A DNA stretch of 64,000 nt from JAAYHV01 sp964400515 (GTDB lineage Bacteria > Bacillota > Clostridia > Peptostreptococcales > Anaerovoracaceae): the NCBI GenBank assembly GCA_964400515.1, contig CAYNTJ010000001.1, positions 248,001 to 312,000 of the forward strand, written 5' to 3'. Below are positions 17,854 through 25,264 of the stretch, in pieces. How positions within the stretch are numbered: position 1 is the first letter of the stretch; each line of letters opens with the position of its first letter. The notes below the pieces were generated by a model. The model had not been told where the DNA came from. It saw only the letters and a program-made list of their open reading frames with translations, and made no database searches. A program made the position numbers and the translations under genes.

Positions 17854-19082
17854 CAGTCTACCTCCATTCTAAAAGAAATGCTTTTAATATCTTTAATAGG
17901 TACTGTTATTTTTTCCATTTCCGGGGGCTTAATGAATTGATACTTCTTTTTAAACAACACTTTATCACCATCACTAACTATCACAGTTACCTTTTCCCTT
18001 ATTTTTTTAGACCTAAAAAAGAATTCCACATATTCCGTGCCATCGAGCTTAACTCTCTGGGGCACAACATAGGCATAATCATCAGCAAAAGAAATTTCTA
18101 TCTCCTGCCCTCCATTGTTTTTCTTTGATGCTGCAAATTTGCCTGCAGCTTCTCCGCTTACGCTTACATAATCCACCAAATCATTCACATGTACTTCGTT
18201 TCCGCAGGCATATATGCCTTTCACCTTCGTTTCATAATATTGATTTACTGTAGGGCCTTTTGTGTGTTTTGATATGGGAACATCAAGGGTTTTTGGAATC
18301 TCATTTTCCGGTATTAATCCCACTGAAACGATTAGCGTATCACATTCGATATATTCATCAGTACCTTCTATTGGTTTCATATTATCATCCACACGGCAAA
18401 CTGTGACACCCTCTAATCTGCTTCTTCCATGCAGCTTTGTCACAGTATGGGATAAGTAAAGGGGTATATCAAAGTCTTCTAAGCACTGAAATATATTTCT
18501 TGTAAGCCCGCTGGGCTCATTCTTTGCCTCATATACTCCAAGTACATCAGCACCTTCCAATGTCAGTCTTCTGGCCATAATAAGGCCTATATCTCCGGAA
18601 CCTAGTATTACACATCTTTTCCCGGGGAGCATCCCCATAATATTTATATAGTATTGAGCAGTACCTGCTGTATAAACTCCCGAGGGTCTACTGCCATGTA
18701 TTGCCACTTGCCGAGGAGTTCTTTCTCTGCAGCCCGTGGCAAATACTATTTTATCACTAATAACTTCTATCATTCCCTTTTTATTGCTTAATATCAATTT
18801 ATAGCTTTCATCTACTTTAATTACTTTAGATAAAAAAGTTCTAAGCATTAAATCCACATTACTGTTTTTTAGATCAGCTATAAATCTATTTGAATACTCG
18901 CAGCCAGAAAGTTTTTCTCCAAATCTTATTACTCCGAATCCGTCATGTATACATTGCTTTAAAACTCCGCCTAATCTTTCTTCTCTTTCTATAAGCAGCA
19001 CTTTTGCCCCTTCCCTGTCAGCTGATAAAGAAGCTGCCATACCGGCGGGACCTCCTCCTATTACTGTTACATCATACTTCAT
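17853..19082 (-). CDS. FAD/NAD-dependent oxidoreductase (GlpB-like subunit)
   Basis: Flavoprotein of the pyridine-nucleotide-disulfide type. The N-terminal FAD loop is VTVIGGGPAGMAASLSA, followed by VLLIEREERLGGVLKQC, a second dinucleotide loop at CVILGSGDIGLIMARRLTL and VKGIYACGNEVHVNDLVDYV near the C-terminus. I take ATG 19082 because AGGTGA stands seven bases before it; a GTG at 19091 would add three residues. It overlaps the upstream GlpA-like gene. In this conserved gene set it is thought to work with the GlpA-like and DUF1667 proteins as one dehydrogenase. Confidence 0.9.
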   Translation of the reverse strand: MKYDVTVIGGGPAGMAASLSADREGAKVLLIEREERLGGVLKQCIHDGFGVIRFGEKLSGCEYSNRFIADLKNSNVDLMLRTFLSKVIKVDESYKLILSNKKGMIEVISDKIVFATGCRERTPRQVAIHGSRPSGVYTAGTAQYYINIMGMLPGKRCVILGSGDIGLIMARRLTLEGADVLGVYEAKNEPSGLTRNIFQCLEDFDIPLYLSHTVTKLHGRSRLEGVTVCRVDDNMKPIEGTDEYIECDTLIVSVGLIPENEIPKTLDVPISKHTKGPTVNQYYETKVKGIYACGNEVHVNDLVDYVSVSGEAAGKFAASKKNNGGQEIEISFADDYAYVVPQRVKLDGTEYVEFFFRSKKIREKVTVIVSDGDKVLFKKKYQFIKPPEMEKITVPIKDIKSISFRMEVD

Positions 19083-20760
19083 TCTTTTCACCTACCAATA
19101 CATTGCTGCCTTCATGGCTTTTTCGTACTTCCTCCGGTTTTATACCTAATTCTTCGCCAATGAGTTTTAATACCTGGGGTCCGCAAAATCCTCCCTGACA
19201 CCTTCCCATACCGGGCCTTGTTCTTCTCTTTATTCCGTCAACGGTATAGCATTTAAGGGGTCTTCTCATGGCATCCATTATTTCACCTTTGCTGATTTCT
19301 TCGCATCTGCATACAATTTCTCCATAGTTGGGATTAGAATTAATCAGCTTATTTCTTTCTTCCAAATCCATTTTATTTACATGGGGATATCCCTTTAATA
19401 TATTATTAAAATTATTTTTCTTTCTTAACTGTGGCATCATCCTTTTTAATATGGATACTATCTCTAAGGCTATTGCAGGAGCCGCAGTTAGACCCGGTGA
19501 CTGTATTCCGGCCGCATGGATAATATTTTCGGTATTTCTGCCTTTTTCAACTATGAAATCCTCTTCATAGGTGGCTGCCCTAACTCCGGTAAAATAGGTT
19601 ATAATATCTTTTTCATCCAGCCAATCAGCAGCCCTTCTATGTTTAGAAAAAACATCATCCACGCTTTTTTTATCAGTATCAAAATCCTCCTTTTCATAGG
19701 TTTCTATGGCATTTGGTCCCACTAAAACATTTCCGTCCACAGTGGACACTATGCCTCCACCCTTTGTATGACTGTTTTTTGACCTTTTAGTAAGCAAGGA
19801 GTATATAGTATTAATATTCTTCTTTGCTTCTTTATCCAATATGGAATTTGTTCCTTTTCTTGGATGTATGGAAAAAAATCTATCGTCTGCCATTTTTGCT
19901 ATCTCTTCACAAAAAACTCCCGCTGCATTTATTACAAATTTCGGATATATTCTTCCCCTATTTGTATCCACCCATTTGATTTTATTATCCTCAATTTCCA
20001 TGTCCATAGCAGCGGTATCTAGGGAAACCTCAGCTCCGTTTTCGATGGCATTTTCTGCCAATGCGATTGTCAGATTATATGGGCAAACCGATCCCGCCCC
20101 ATCAAAGTAAAGGGCAAATTTAGCTTCTTTTGAAACCATGGGTTCTCTTTTGATGAGCTTCCTTCTTCCCACATAGTGTGTCTTTCCTGCTGCAGTTAAA
20201 TTAAAATATATCAATGAAAGTAATACCGGTAATAGGAGAAAATAATTACTAAAGCAAAGATATTGACCAAATCTTTCAAATTTTACATCTAAATCATTAC
20301 ACAGATCATCGTACATTTTATTGCCCAAATTATTAAGTTTCTTTTTAAGTAAACCCGGCCTTATATCAAGGCCCGGATGCACCATGCCATCGTTTCTTGA
20401 TGAAGCATGCAATGCCACGTCATATTCTTTTTCTAAAAGCATTGAATTGATATCGTATTTGGATAGCTCCCTTAATATGGCACATCCCACTACGCCTCCG
20501 CCTATGACTAAAACATCTGTTTTTACTCCCTCCAAGGATTTATCCTTTATGGTGGAAACCATCATTTCCTGTCGTTTTTCTTCAATGCAAAAAATATCAT
20601 TTATCACATGCCTTCTGCTTCCGGTTTTAGCAACAAAAAGACCTGCCTCAACTTTTTCATTCCAAGTGTCTAAATCTCCCGTCAATATTATTTTATCCTT
20701 TTGGATAACGGCATTCACTTTTCCTTTATATTTTTTATTCAGCTTTTTATTTATATTCAT
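19072..20760 (-). CDS. GlpA-like FAD dehydrogenase with BFD [2Fe-2S] domain and N-terminal extension
   Basis: First gene of the operon. After about 70 residues resembling a BON-like fold (VNAVIQKDKIILTGDL, ending HVINDI) comes the FAD loop DVLVIGGGVVGCAILRELSKY and the DAO-type core. A hydrophobic stretch at about residues 160-185 (LLLPVLLSLIYFNL) may touch the membrane. The C-terminal BFD-like domain has four cysteines, CRC in EIVCRCEEIS and CQGGFC, for a [2Fe-2S] cluster. Overall like glycerol-3-phosphate dehydrogenase GlpA. Start 20760 has GGAGA before it; ATG 20772 lacks a site. The substrate may be glycerol-3-phosphate or a related polyol phosphate (inference). Confidence 0.9.
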   Translation of the reverse strand: MNINKKLNKKYKGKVNAVIQKDKIILTGDLDTWNEKVEAGLFVAKTGSRRHVINDIFCIEEKRQEMMVSTIKDKSLEGVKTDVLVIGGGVVGCAILRELSKYDINSMLLEKEYDVALHASSRNDGMVHPGLDIRPGLLKKKLNNLGNKMYDDLCNDLDVKFERFGQYLCFSNYFLLLPVLLSLIYFNLTAAGKTHYVGRRKLIKREPMVSKEAKFALYFDGAGSVCPYNLTIALAENAIENGAEVSLDTAAMDMEIEDNKIKWVDTNRGRIYPKFVINAAGVFCEEIAKMADDRFFSIHPRKGTNSILDKEAKKNINTIYSLLTKRSKNSHTKGGGIVSTVDGNVLVGPNAIETYEKEDFDTDKKSVDDVFSKHRRAADWLDEKDIITYFTGVRAATYEEDFIVEKGRNTENIIHAAGIQSPGLTAAPAIALEIVSILKRMMPQLRKKNNFNNILKGYPHVNKMDLEERNKLINSNPNYGEIVCRCEEISKGEIMDAMRRPLKCYTVDGIKRRTRPGMGRCQGGFCGPQVLKLIGEELGIKPEEVRKSHEGSNVLVGEKNEV

Positions 20761-20778
20761 GTTTATCTCCATATTTAA

Positions 20779-20792
20779 GTTGACCGCTCGAC
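20779..20792. promoter_or_regulatory. Candidate TetR operator
   Basis: GTTGACCGCTCGAC is an imperfect palindrome (5 of 7 base pairs match between the arms) in the 76-base gap between the tetR gene and the GlpA-like operon. It covers the -35 of the tetR promoter and lies just past the start point predicted for the operon promoter, where bound repressor would block both. It is richer in G and C than its surroundings. Confidence 0.6.
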
Positions 20793-20808
20793 TAACTAAT
20801 GATATTAT
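20780..20808 (+). promoter_or_regulatory. Promoter for tetR-family gene
   Basis: TTGACC (20780-20785), 17 bases, TATTAT (20803-20808), about 40 bases before the tetR ATG. The -35 lies inside the proposed operator, which would give autorepression. Confidence 0.65.
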
Positions 20809-20832
20809 ACTACTATATTAATAAAAGTTCAA
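20804..20832 (-). promoter_or_regulatory. Promoter for the GlpA-like operon
   Basis: Minus strand TTGAAC (20827-20832), 17 bases, TATAAT (20804-20809). Near-consensus. Its -10 overlaps the -10 of the tetR promoter on the other strand, so the two promoters face away from each other and compete. Confidence 0.7.
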
Positions 20833-20848
20833 TATAACGGAGGAAATT

Positions 20849-21427
20849 ATGGCAGCACCTAAAAATGACAATATCAGAGAAAAAATTCTAAATACCGCAT
20901 ATCTTATGCTTCAAGAAAAATCCTTTAAAGAAATTTCCCTTTCTCAGATTGCTAAAAAAACCGGGATATCAAAGGGTAGTATTTATTATTACTACAACTC
21001 AAAGGATGAACTTCTTTATGATATAGCGGATAGTTATTTGAATCAGCTTTACGGTGACTTGCTCACTTGGGTGGATAACAAAGATAAGGATACCTCTTTA
21101 CCGAGGGTGCTATATTTCTGCTTAAAGGGTGGCATAGAAGAACCGGAAAAAAGTTTAAGACTCCATTTGGTTATGGATGCAGTGTCTGGTAACAGTCAAC
21201 TAAATAGCAAGCTCTTAAATAAGTATATATCATTTAAAAATATTTTCTCGGAAAAAATCCATGAAAGAAGTAAATCGATAAACAAAGAACAAGCCGATTA
21301 CTACGGTTGGCTTTTATTAACTGTGATAGACGGGGTTATAATACAAAATCTTCTGGGAAATAAAGAAATAGCAAATGAAGATTTTATAAACAAGACAGTG
21401 GAAATAATAAATAGAGAGTGCAATTAA
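20849..21427 (+). CDS. TetR/AcrR-family regulator
   Basis: Likely repressor of the adjacent operon. The N-terminal helix-turn-helix reads IREKILNTAYLMLQEKSF, ISLSQIAKKTGISKGSIYYYY and NSKDELLYDIAD, the standard TetR DNA-binding region at residues 8-60. The rest is an alpha-helical ligand and dimer domain with no recognisable specificity. CGGAGG ribosome site eight bases before the ATG. Divergent from the FAD-enzyme operon with shared control DNA; 3' end overlaps the convergent flavoprotein gene by four bases. Confidence 0.93.
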   Translation: MAAPKNDNIREKILNTAYLMLQEKSFKEISLSQIAKKTGISKGSIYYYYNSKDELLYDIADSYLNQLYGDLLTWVDNKDKDTSLPRVLYFCLKGGIEEPEKSLRLHLVMDAVSGNSQLNSKLLNKYISFKNIFSEKIHERSKSINKEQADYYGWLLLTVIDGVIIQNLLGNKEIANEDFINKTVEIINRECN

Positions 21428-21440
21428 AACATTGCACTCT
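21415..21440. terminator. Hairpin across two convergent stop codons
   Basis: AGAGTGCAAT and ATTGCACTCT, a perfect 10-bp stem with a six-base loop, spans the overlapping stops of the tetR gene and the convergent flavoprotein gene. T-tracts are weak on both sides (CTATTTATTATTT on the minus strand), so it is a probable bidirectional terminator. Confidence 0.6.
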
Positions 21441-21975
21441 TCGCCGATTCCATAATTCTATTTACATCATTACCTTTGATATCAAGGCCCTCCCCTTGAT
21501 ATTGTACATATTCATTAATTCCTAAAAATTCAAAGGCACCTTTAATATATTCCCCTCCGTAATTCTTATTACCTATGTATCCGCCGGAAGTTGTAATATA
21601 TACCACCTTTTTCCCTCTGCAGAGGCCTACCGGTCGATCGTTTATATAATCAAAGGTTATTCCCTGAACGAATATACTTTCCATAAAGGCCTTTAGCACA
21701 GCAGGAAAGGACAAATCCCAATAGGGTGCCGCAATTACAATTTCATCTGCTAACGCAATTCTTTTAGCATAATCAAACATAGGATCTTTGTAATCACCCA
21801 TTAGTATCAGATTCTCTCTTTTTGTAAGATCCTCTTCTGTTAGGCATTTGATATTACCCGAAGATATATCTATAGTTTCAAAGTATCCGCTTGAGTTTGT
21901 CAAATAGTGCATAGCCAAATCTTTGGTTCTTGAACCTTCTCCCATGTGCACACAGGCATTTATAAAGATTCTCAT
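21424..21975 (-). CDS. NAD(P)H-dependent oxidoreductase, flavodoxin_2 fold
   Basis: A 183-residue flavoprotein of the NADPH-quinone reductase/azoreductase group. The start MRIFINACVHMGEGSRTKDLA supplies the FMN phosphate loop, with EIVIAAPYWDLSFPAVLKAF and KVVYITTSGGYIG as further FMN-contact motifs. Probably reduces quinones or azo/nitro compounds in the cytosol. The ATG overlaps the ridA stop by four bases, so both are cotranscribed. The physiological substrate is not evident. Confidence 0.88.
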   Translation of the reverse strand: MRIFINACVHMGEGSRTKDLAMHYLTNSSGYFETIDISSGNIKCLTEEDLTKRENLILMGDYKDPMFDYAKRIALADEIVIAAPYWDLSFPAVLKAFMESIFVQGITFDYINDRPVGLCRGKKVVYITTSGGYIGNKNYGGEYIKGAFEFLGINEYVQYQGEGLDIKGNDVNRIMESAKSAMF

Positions 21976-22343
21976 TTTACAGCTATGGCTTCTACTTCAA
22001 GTAATGCTCCCTTAGGTACATTACCCACTTCCACGCAAGAGCGTGCCGGATATGGTTCTTCAAAGAATGTGGAATAAACCTCATTTACATCCGCAAAATC
22101 ACTTATATTCTGTAAAAATATTACTACTTTTACCACCTTGCTCATATCACTTCCCGCAGCCTCAACTATGGCTTTTACATTTTTTAATGATTGAGCTGCC
22201 TGGTCTTTAACGTCTTCCGGCATTTCTCCTGTTTTTGGATCAATGGGAAGTTGCCCGGAAGTGAAAATCATATTACCCAAGTCTACCCCCTGTGAGTATG
22301 CTCCTATGGCTTTAGGCGCATTGTCAGTTACTATTGCTTTCAT
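21972..22343 (-). CDS. ridA: RidA-family enamine/imine deaminase
   Basis: Removes reactive enamine/imine intermediates made by PLP enzymes such as threonine dehydratase. The 123-residue protein shows KAIGAYSQGVDLGNMIFTSGQ, VKVVIFLQNISDFADVNEVY and the signature YPARSCVEVGNVPKGALLEVEAIAV, with the catalytic Arg in PARS. AAGGAGGG ribosome site. First gene of a two-gene unit with the flavin reductase. Confidence 0.95.
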   Translation of the reverse strand: MKAIVTDNAPKAIGAYSQGVDLGNMIFTSGQLPIDPKTGEMPEDVKDQAAQSLKNVKAIVEAAGSDMSKVVKVVIFLQNISDFADVNEVYSTFFEEPYPARSCVEVGNVPKGALLEVEAIAVK

Positions 22344-22393
22344 ATTTTACCCTCCTTTTCATATATTTTGAGTTTATCATATAAGAAAATATA

Positions 22394-22421
22394 TTGCAAT
22401 TAACTGAATAATAAATATAAT
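22394..22421 (+). promoter_or_regulatory. Promoter placing the EamA transcript start at its ATG
   Basis: TTGCAA (22394-22399), 16 bases, TATAAT (22416-22421). Only seven bases separate the -10 from the ATG at 22429, so a transcript from here would begin at or near the start codon, without a leader. Only a weak TAGGT precedes the ATG. Confidence 0.5.
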
Positions 22422-22428
22422 TGTAGGT

Positions 22429-23355
22429 ATGAACAAAGATATAGTAATAGGCATAATATGCGTAGTCGCATCTGAAATACTGTTTGGTTTTTCTTACTAT
22501 ATAACCAAAGTATCCACATCAGCAATATCTCCCATAACTTTAATTAGCTGGAGATTTTTGGTGGCTTTTTTTGTGTTGATATTATTAAGGCTTACAAGAA
22601 GAATAAAAATAAATATAAAAAACAAACCCAAAAAACAATTACTTACTATGTTAATATTTAATCCCTTACTATACTACATGGGAGAAACCTTCGGTATCAG
22701 GTACACAACCTCTTCAGAAAGCGGATGCATAATAGCCAGCATACCCGTTGTTGCATTAATAGCTTCTTCTATTCTTCTTAAGGAAAAACCAAGCAAAAAC
22801 CAATTGCTGGGCATAATAACCACAATATTAGGAGTGTTTACAATAGTTTTATCCTTAGGGTTAAGCCTTAGCTTCAGCCCACTAGGTTATATAATGCTTA
22901 TGCTTGCTGTAATATCTTATTCCCTTTTTTGCGTTTATTCCCAAAAAAGTCACCAGTATACGAGTATAGAAAAAACCTATCTTATGATAGGTTTCGGTTC
23001 GGTTTTTTTTACTGTTTGGGCAATAATAAGCAGCGTGAAAGAACATAGATTATCCCAGTACTTTAATCTGCCTTTCAATGATGTTGCACTTTTTTTCGGA
23101 ATATTATACTTGGGAATATTTTCCACAGTAGCCACTTATTTTTTGGTAAATATTTCCATCAACAAGATAGGCACAAACCGCACCGCATCATTTGTGGGAA
23201 TATCAACACTAATAGGTGTTATCTCAGGCATTGTCTTGCTAAATGAATCCTTCACAATATTCCAGCTTATCGGGTCAATACTGATTCTTGCCGGAGTATA
23301 TATTGCTAATTATAAAATCGATTCAAAGGAAGCTTCCATACAAATAGGCCAATAA
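22429..23355 (+). CDS. EamA/DMT-family transporter
   Basis: A 308-residue membrane protein with ten predicted helices in two EamA repeats, beginning directly with a helix (IVIGIICVVASEILFGFSYY). Repeat signatures are SPITLISWRFLVAFFVLI, the TTSSESGCIIASIPVVALI region and FVGISTLIGVISGIVLLNE. Members export amino acids or metabolites; the substrate is unknown. No good ribosome site and a promoter very close upstream suggest leaderless translation. The 3' end overlaps the convergent PAP2 gene by 50 bases. Confidence 0.9.
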   Translation: MNKDIVIGIICVVASEILFGFSYYITKVSTSAISPITLISWRFLVAFFVLILLRLTRRIKINIKNKPKKQLLTMLIFNPLLYYMGETFGIRYTTSSESGCIIASIPVVALIASSILLKEKPSKNQLLGIITTILGVFTIVLSLGLSLSFSPLGYIMLMLAVISYSLFCVYSQKSHQYTSIEKTYLMIGFGSVFFTVWAIISSVKEHRLSQYFNLPFNDVALFFGILYLGIFSTVATYFLVNISINKIGTNRTASFVGISTLIGVISGIVLLNESFTIFQLIGSILILAGVYIANYKIDSKEASIQIGQ

Positions 23356-23845
23356 CAACACCGCTTAAAATACCAAACATAACATCCGTCGGATAATGAA
23401 CTCCAAGATAAAGCCTCGTAAAAGCTATAATTATAGCTAATGTCAACAAAGCATAGTAGCATATTTTATACTTTTCATAATATCCGTAAATCCTTATTCC
23501 CCTCATGGCAGCTATGGCTGCGGCAAAGGAGCTTGAGGCATGTCCAGAAGGAAAGGAATAATCATGCTGTGCTTCAATAAGTAGCTTCACCGCCGGAATC
23601 ACTTCATATGGCCTTGTCCTCATAATTAAATTCTTTAACATAAGATTATTTATTAAATATGAAAATATTAAAGCAAGGGCAACCATTATTCCAATAGGTC
23701 TGGTTTTTTTAAAAAGCAATAGCCCAACAGATAGGGCTATCCAAATCATACCTTTATTTCCAAGATGGGTTATAAAGGCAAAGATAGGTGTTAAACTTTC
23801 ATTTACAAATATGCCTTGAATAAATACCAGTATTTCACCATCCAT
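23306..23845 (-). CDS. PAP2-family phosphatase
   Basis: Membrane phosphatase, 179 residues with about five helices. The three catalytic motifs are present: KNLIMRTRPYE (motif 1 with RTRP), YSFPSGHASSSFAAA (motif 2, His nucleophile partner) and RLYLGVHYPTDVMFG (motif 3). Such proteins remove phosphate from undecaprenyl pyrophosphate or phosphatidic acid. Start codon overlaps the flavodoxin stop by one base. Substrate is not decided by sequence. Confidence 0.9.
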   Translation of the reverse strand: MDGEILVFIQGIFVNESLTPIFAFITHLGNKGMIWIALSVGLLLFKKTRPIGIMVALALIFSYLINNLMLKNLIMRTRPYEVIPAVKLLIEAQHDYSFPSGHASSSFAAAIAAMRGIRIYGYYEKYKICYYALLTLAIIIAFTRLYLGVHYPTDVMFGILSGVVIGLFVWKLPLNRFYN

Positions 23846-24324
23846 TACTCGTTTACCTTCCTTATTTTCACCAGCTTAATCCACTCGGAAACATCCTTTG
23901 AAAGATTTTCATTTTCAAATACATTAGGAAAATCTTTTTCCCCCAAAACCTTGCCTCCGTTTATATTATCTCTCATATGCTTGAATATCTTACCGGGACC
24001 ACCCTTGTGGGTACAGAAGAAAAGCACTTCCTTTCCTTCGTAATCAAAGGCCTTTAAAACAGTATTAATAGGTGGCACATTGGTTCCTGCCCATACGGGA
24101 GTACCTATATATATTCTGTCATATTCATTGATATTAATATTATCAATAATCTTCGGACTTGATTGCCTGAAAACCTGAAACATTCCTTTAATTATTAGAG
24201 ACGCCTTAGTATATGGTTTTTCCATTTCCACCATTAATACATCCCCTTCTATTTCTTTTCCAATCAATTCTGCCACCTTTTTTGTATTATCGGTTACAGA
24301 AAAATATATCACTGCTTGTTTCAT
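23845..24324 (-). CDS. Flavodoxin-family protein
   Basis: A 159-residue flavodoxin-like protein. FMN phosphate loop VIYFSVTDNTKKVAE at the N-terminus, then YDRIYIGTPVWAGTNVPPINT and VLFFCTHKGGPGKIFKHM for the isoalloxazine ring. It resembles the flavodoxin-like proteins annotated next to membrane or redox genes in clostridia rather than a classic electron-transfer flavodoxin. Lies between an alpha/beta hydrolase and PAP2 with almost no spacing, so all three are probably one transcript. Confidence 0.88.
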   Translation of the reverse strand: MKQAVIYFSVTDNTKKVAELIGKEIEGDVLMVEMEKPYTKASLIIKGMFQVFRQSSPKIIDNININEYDRIYIGTPVWAGTNVPPINTVLKAFDYEGKEVLFFCTHKGGPGKIFKHMRDNINGGKVLGEKDFPNVFENENLSKDVSEWIKLVKIRKVNE

Positions 24325-24340
24325 AACTACACCTCTTTTA

Positions 24341-25243
24341 TTAGTATTCTCTGTTATTCTTTTCTACTTTTTTCACAAAATCATTAACTATTTCGTAATA
24401 TTTATCGGGGTCTTTCAAATATGATTCGGCATGCTTAGCCCCTTCAAAAATATGTATCTCTTTATAACCCAAGTTTTCTTTGAACATGGTTTCGGCATTA
24501 ATCTTATTTATCAAGGTATCCTGATCCCCATGTATAAAGCAAATGGGAATTTCATTATCGGAAATAAAATCTATGGGTTTTACATCAGATAAATCAAATT
24601 TATAATGCAGCTTGCACATCCAATTTGATATATTTACTATCCCGCCAAACAATCGGTATTCCGAGCGAGCATATGCTTTACCCATTTTCATAAAATCAGC
24701 ATAACCGCAGTCTGATATCAGAAATTTGATTTTAGGCTTGTATTTTAATGCCATATTGTTTATGGCAGAGCCCATTGATTCTCCGTGCAAACCTATGAAC
24801 AAATCGTTACCCAGCTTTTTTTTAGTATCTTCAATAACAGCTATTAAATCCTTGCTTTCCTTGAGCCCTAAAGTCATATATGTTCTTATATTGTCTCCAT
24901 GACCCCTGTTATCATATATTACGGCGCCATAACCCAGTTTTCTGAATAGCATTACATATTTTACACTGGACCATTTAGTTGCCGTATGGCCATGGGTTAT
25001 TATAACTATTTTCTTGGAATCATTTGGTATATATGTGGCATGCAGTTCATAACCATCAAAGGATTTTACTATATAATCTCTTTTTATAAGCTCATCGTAA
25101 CCCTTTAACGTCCCCTGTTTTTTCTCATTTTCTATGGAATCTATTGTTGTAAATCTTTCCGGATTTACGGATCTTATCAGCAAACGAAAAGCAATGAAAA
25201 GTACTATCGCTATTATAACTAGTATAAATATCAACCATTTCAT
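24341..25243 (-). CDS. Membrane-anchored alpha/beta hydrolase
   Basis: A 300-residue serine hydrolase behind one N-terminal helix (residues 2-20). Nucleophile elbow GLHGESMGSAINN with Ser, oxyanion region VIITHGHTATKWSS, acid in CFIHGDQDTLI and His in GAKHAESY. This pattern matches YqkD/BAAT-like esterases of Firmicutes, which are tethered outside the membrane or at its surface. Natural substrate unknown. Sits just downstream of the ALDH gene. Confidence 0.88.
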   Translation of the reverse strand: MKWLIFILVIIAIVLFIAFRLLIRSVNPERFTTIDSIENEKKQGTLKGYDELIKRDYIVKSFDGYELHATYIPNDSKKIVIITHGHTATKWSSVKYVMLFRKLGYGAVIYDNRGHGDNIRTYMTLGLKESKDLIAVIEDTKKKLGNDLFIGLHGESMGSAINNMALKYKPKIKFLISDCGYADFMKMGKAYARSEYRLFGGIVNISNWMCKLHYKFDLSDVKPIDFISDNEIPICFIHGDQDTLINKINAETMFKENLGYKEIHIFEGAKHAESYLKDPDKYYEIVNDFVKKVEKNNREY

Positions 25244-25264
25244 GAATATTCTCCTCCGATATTA

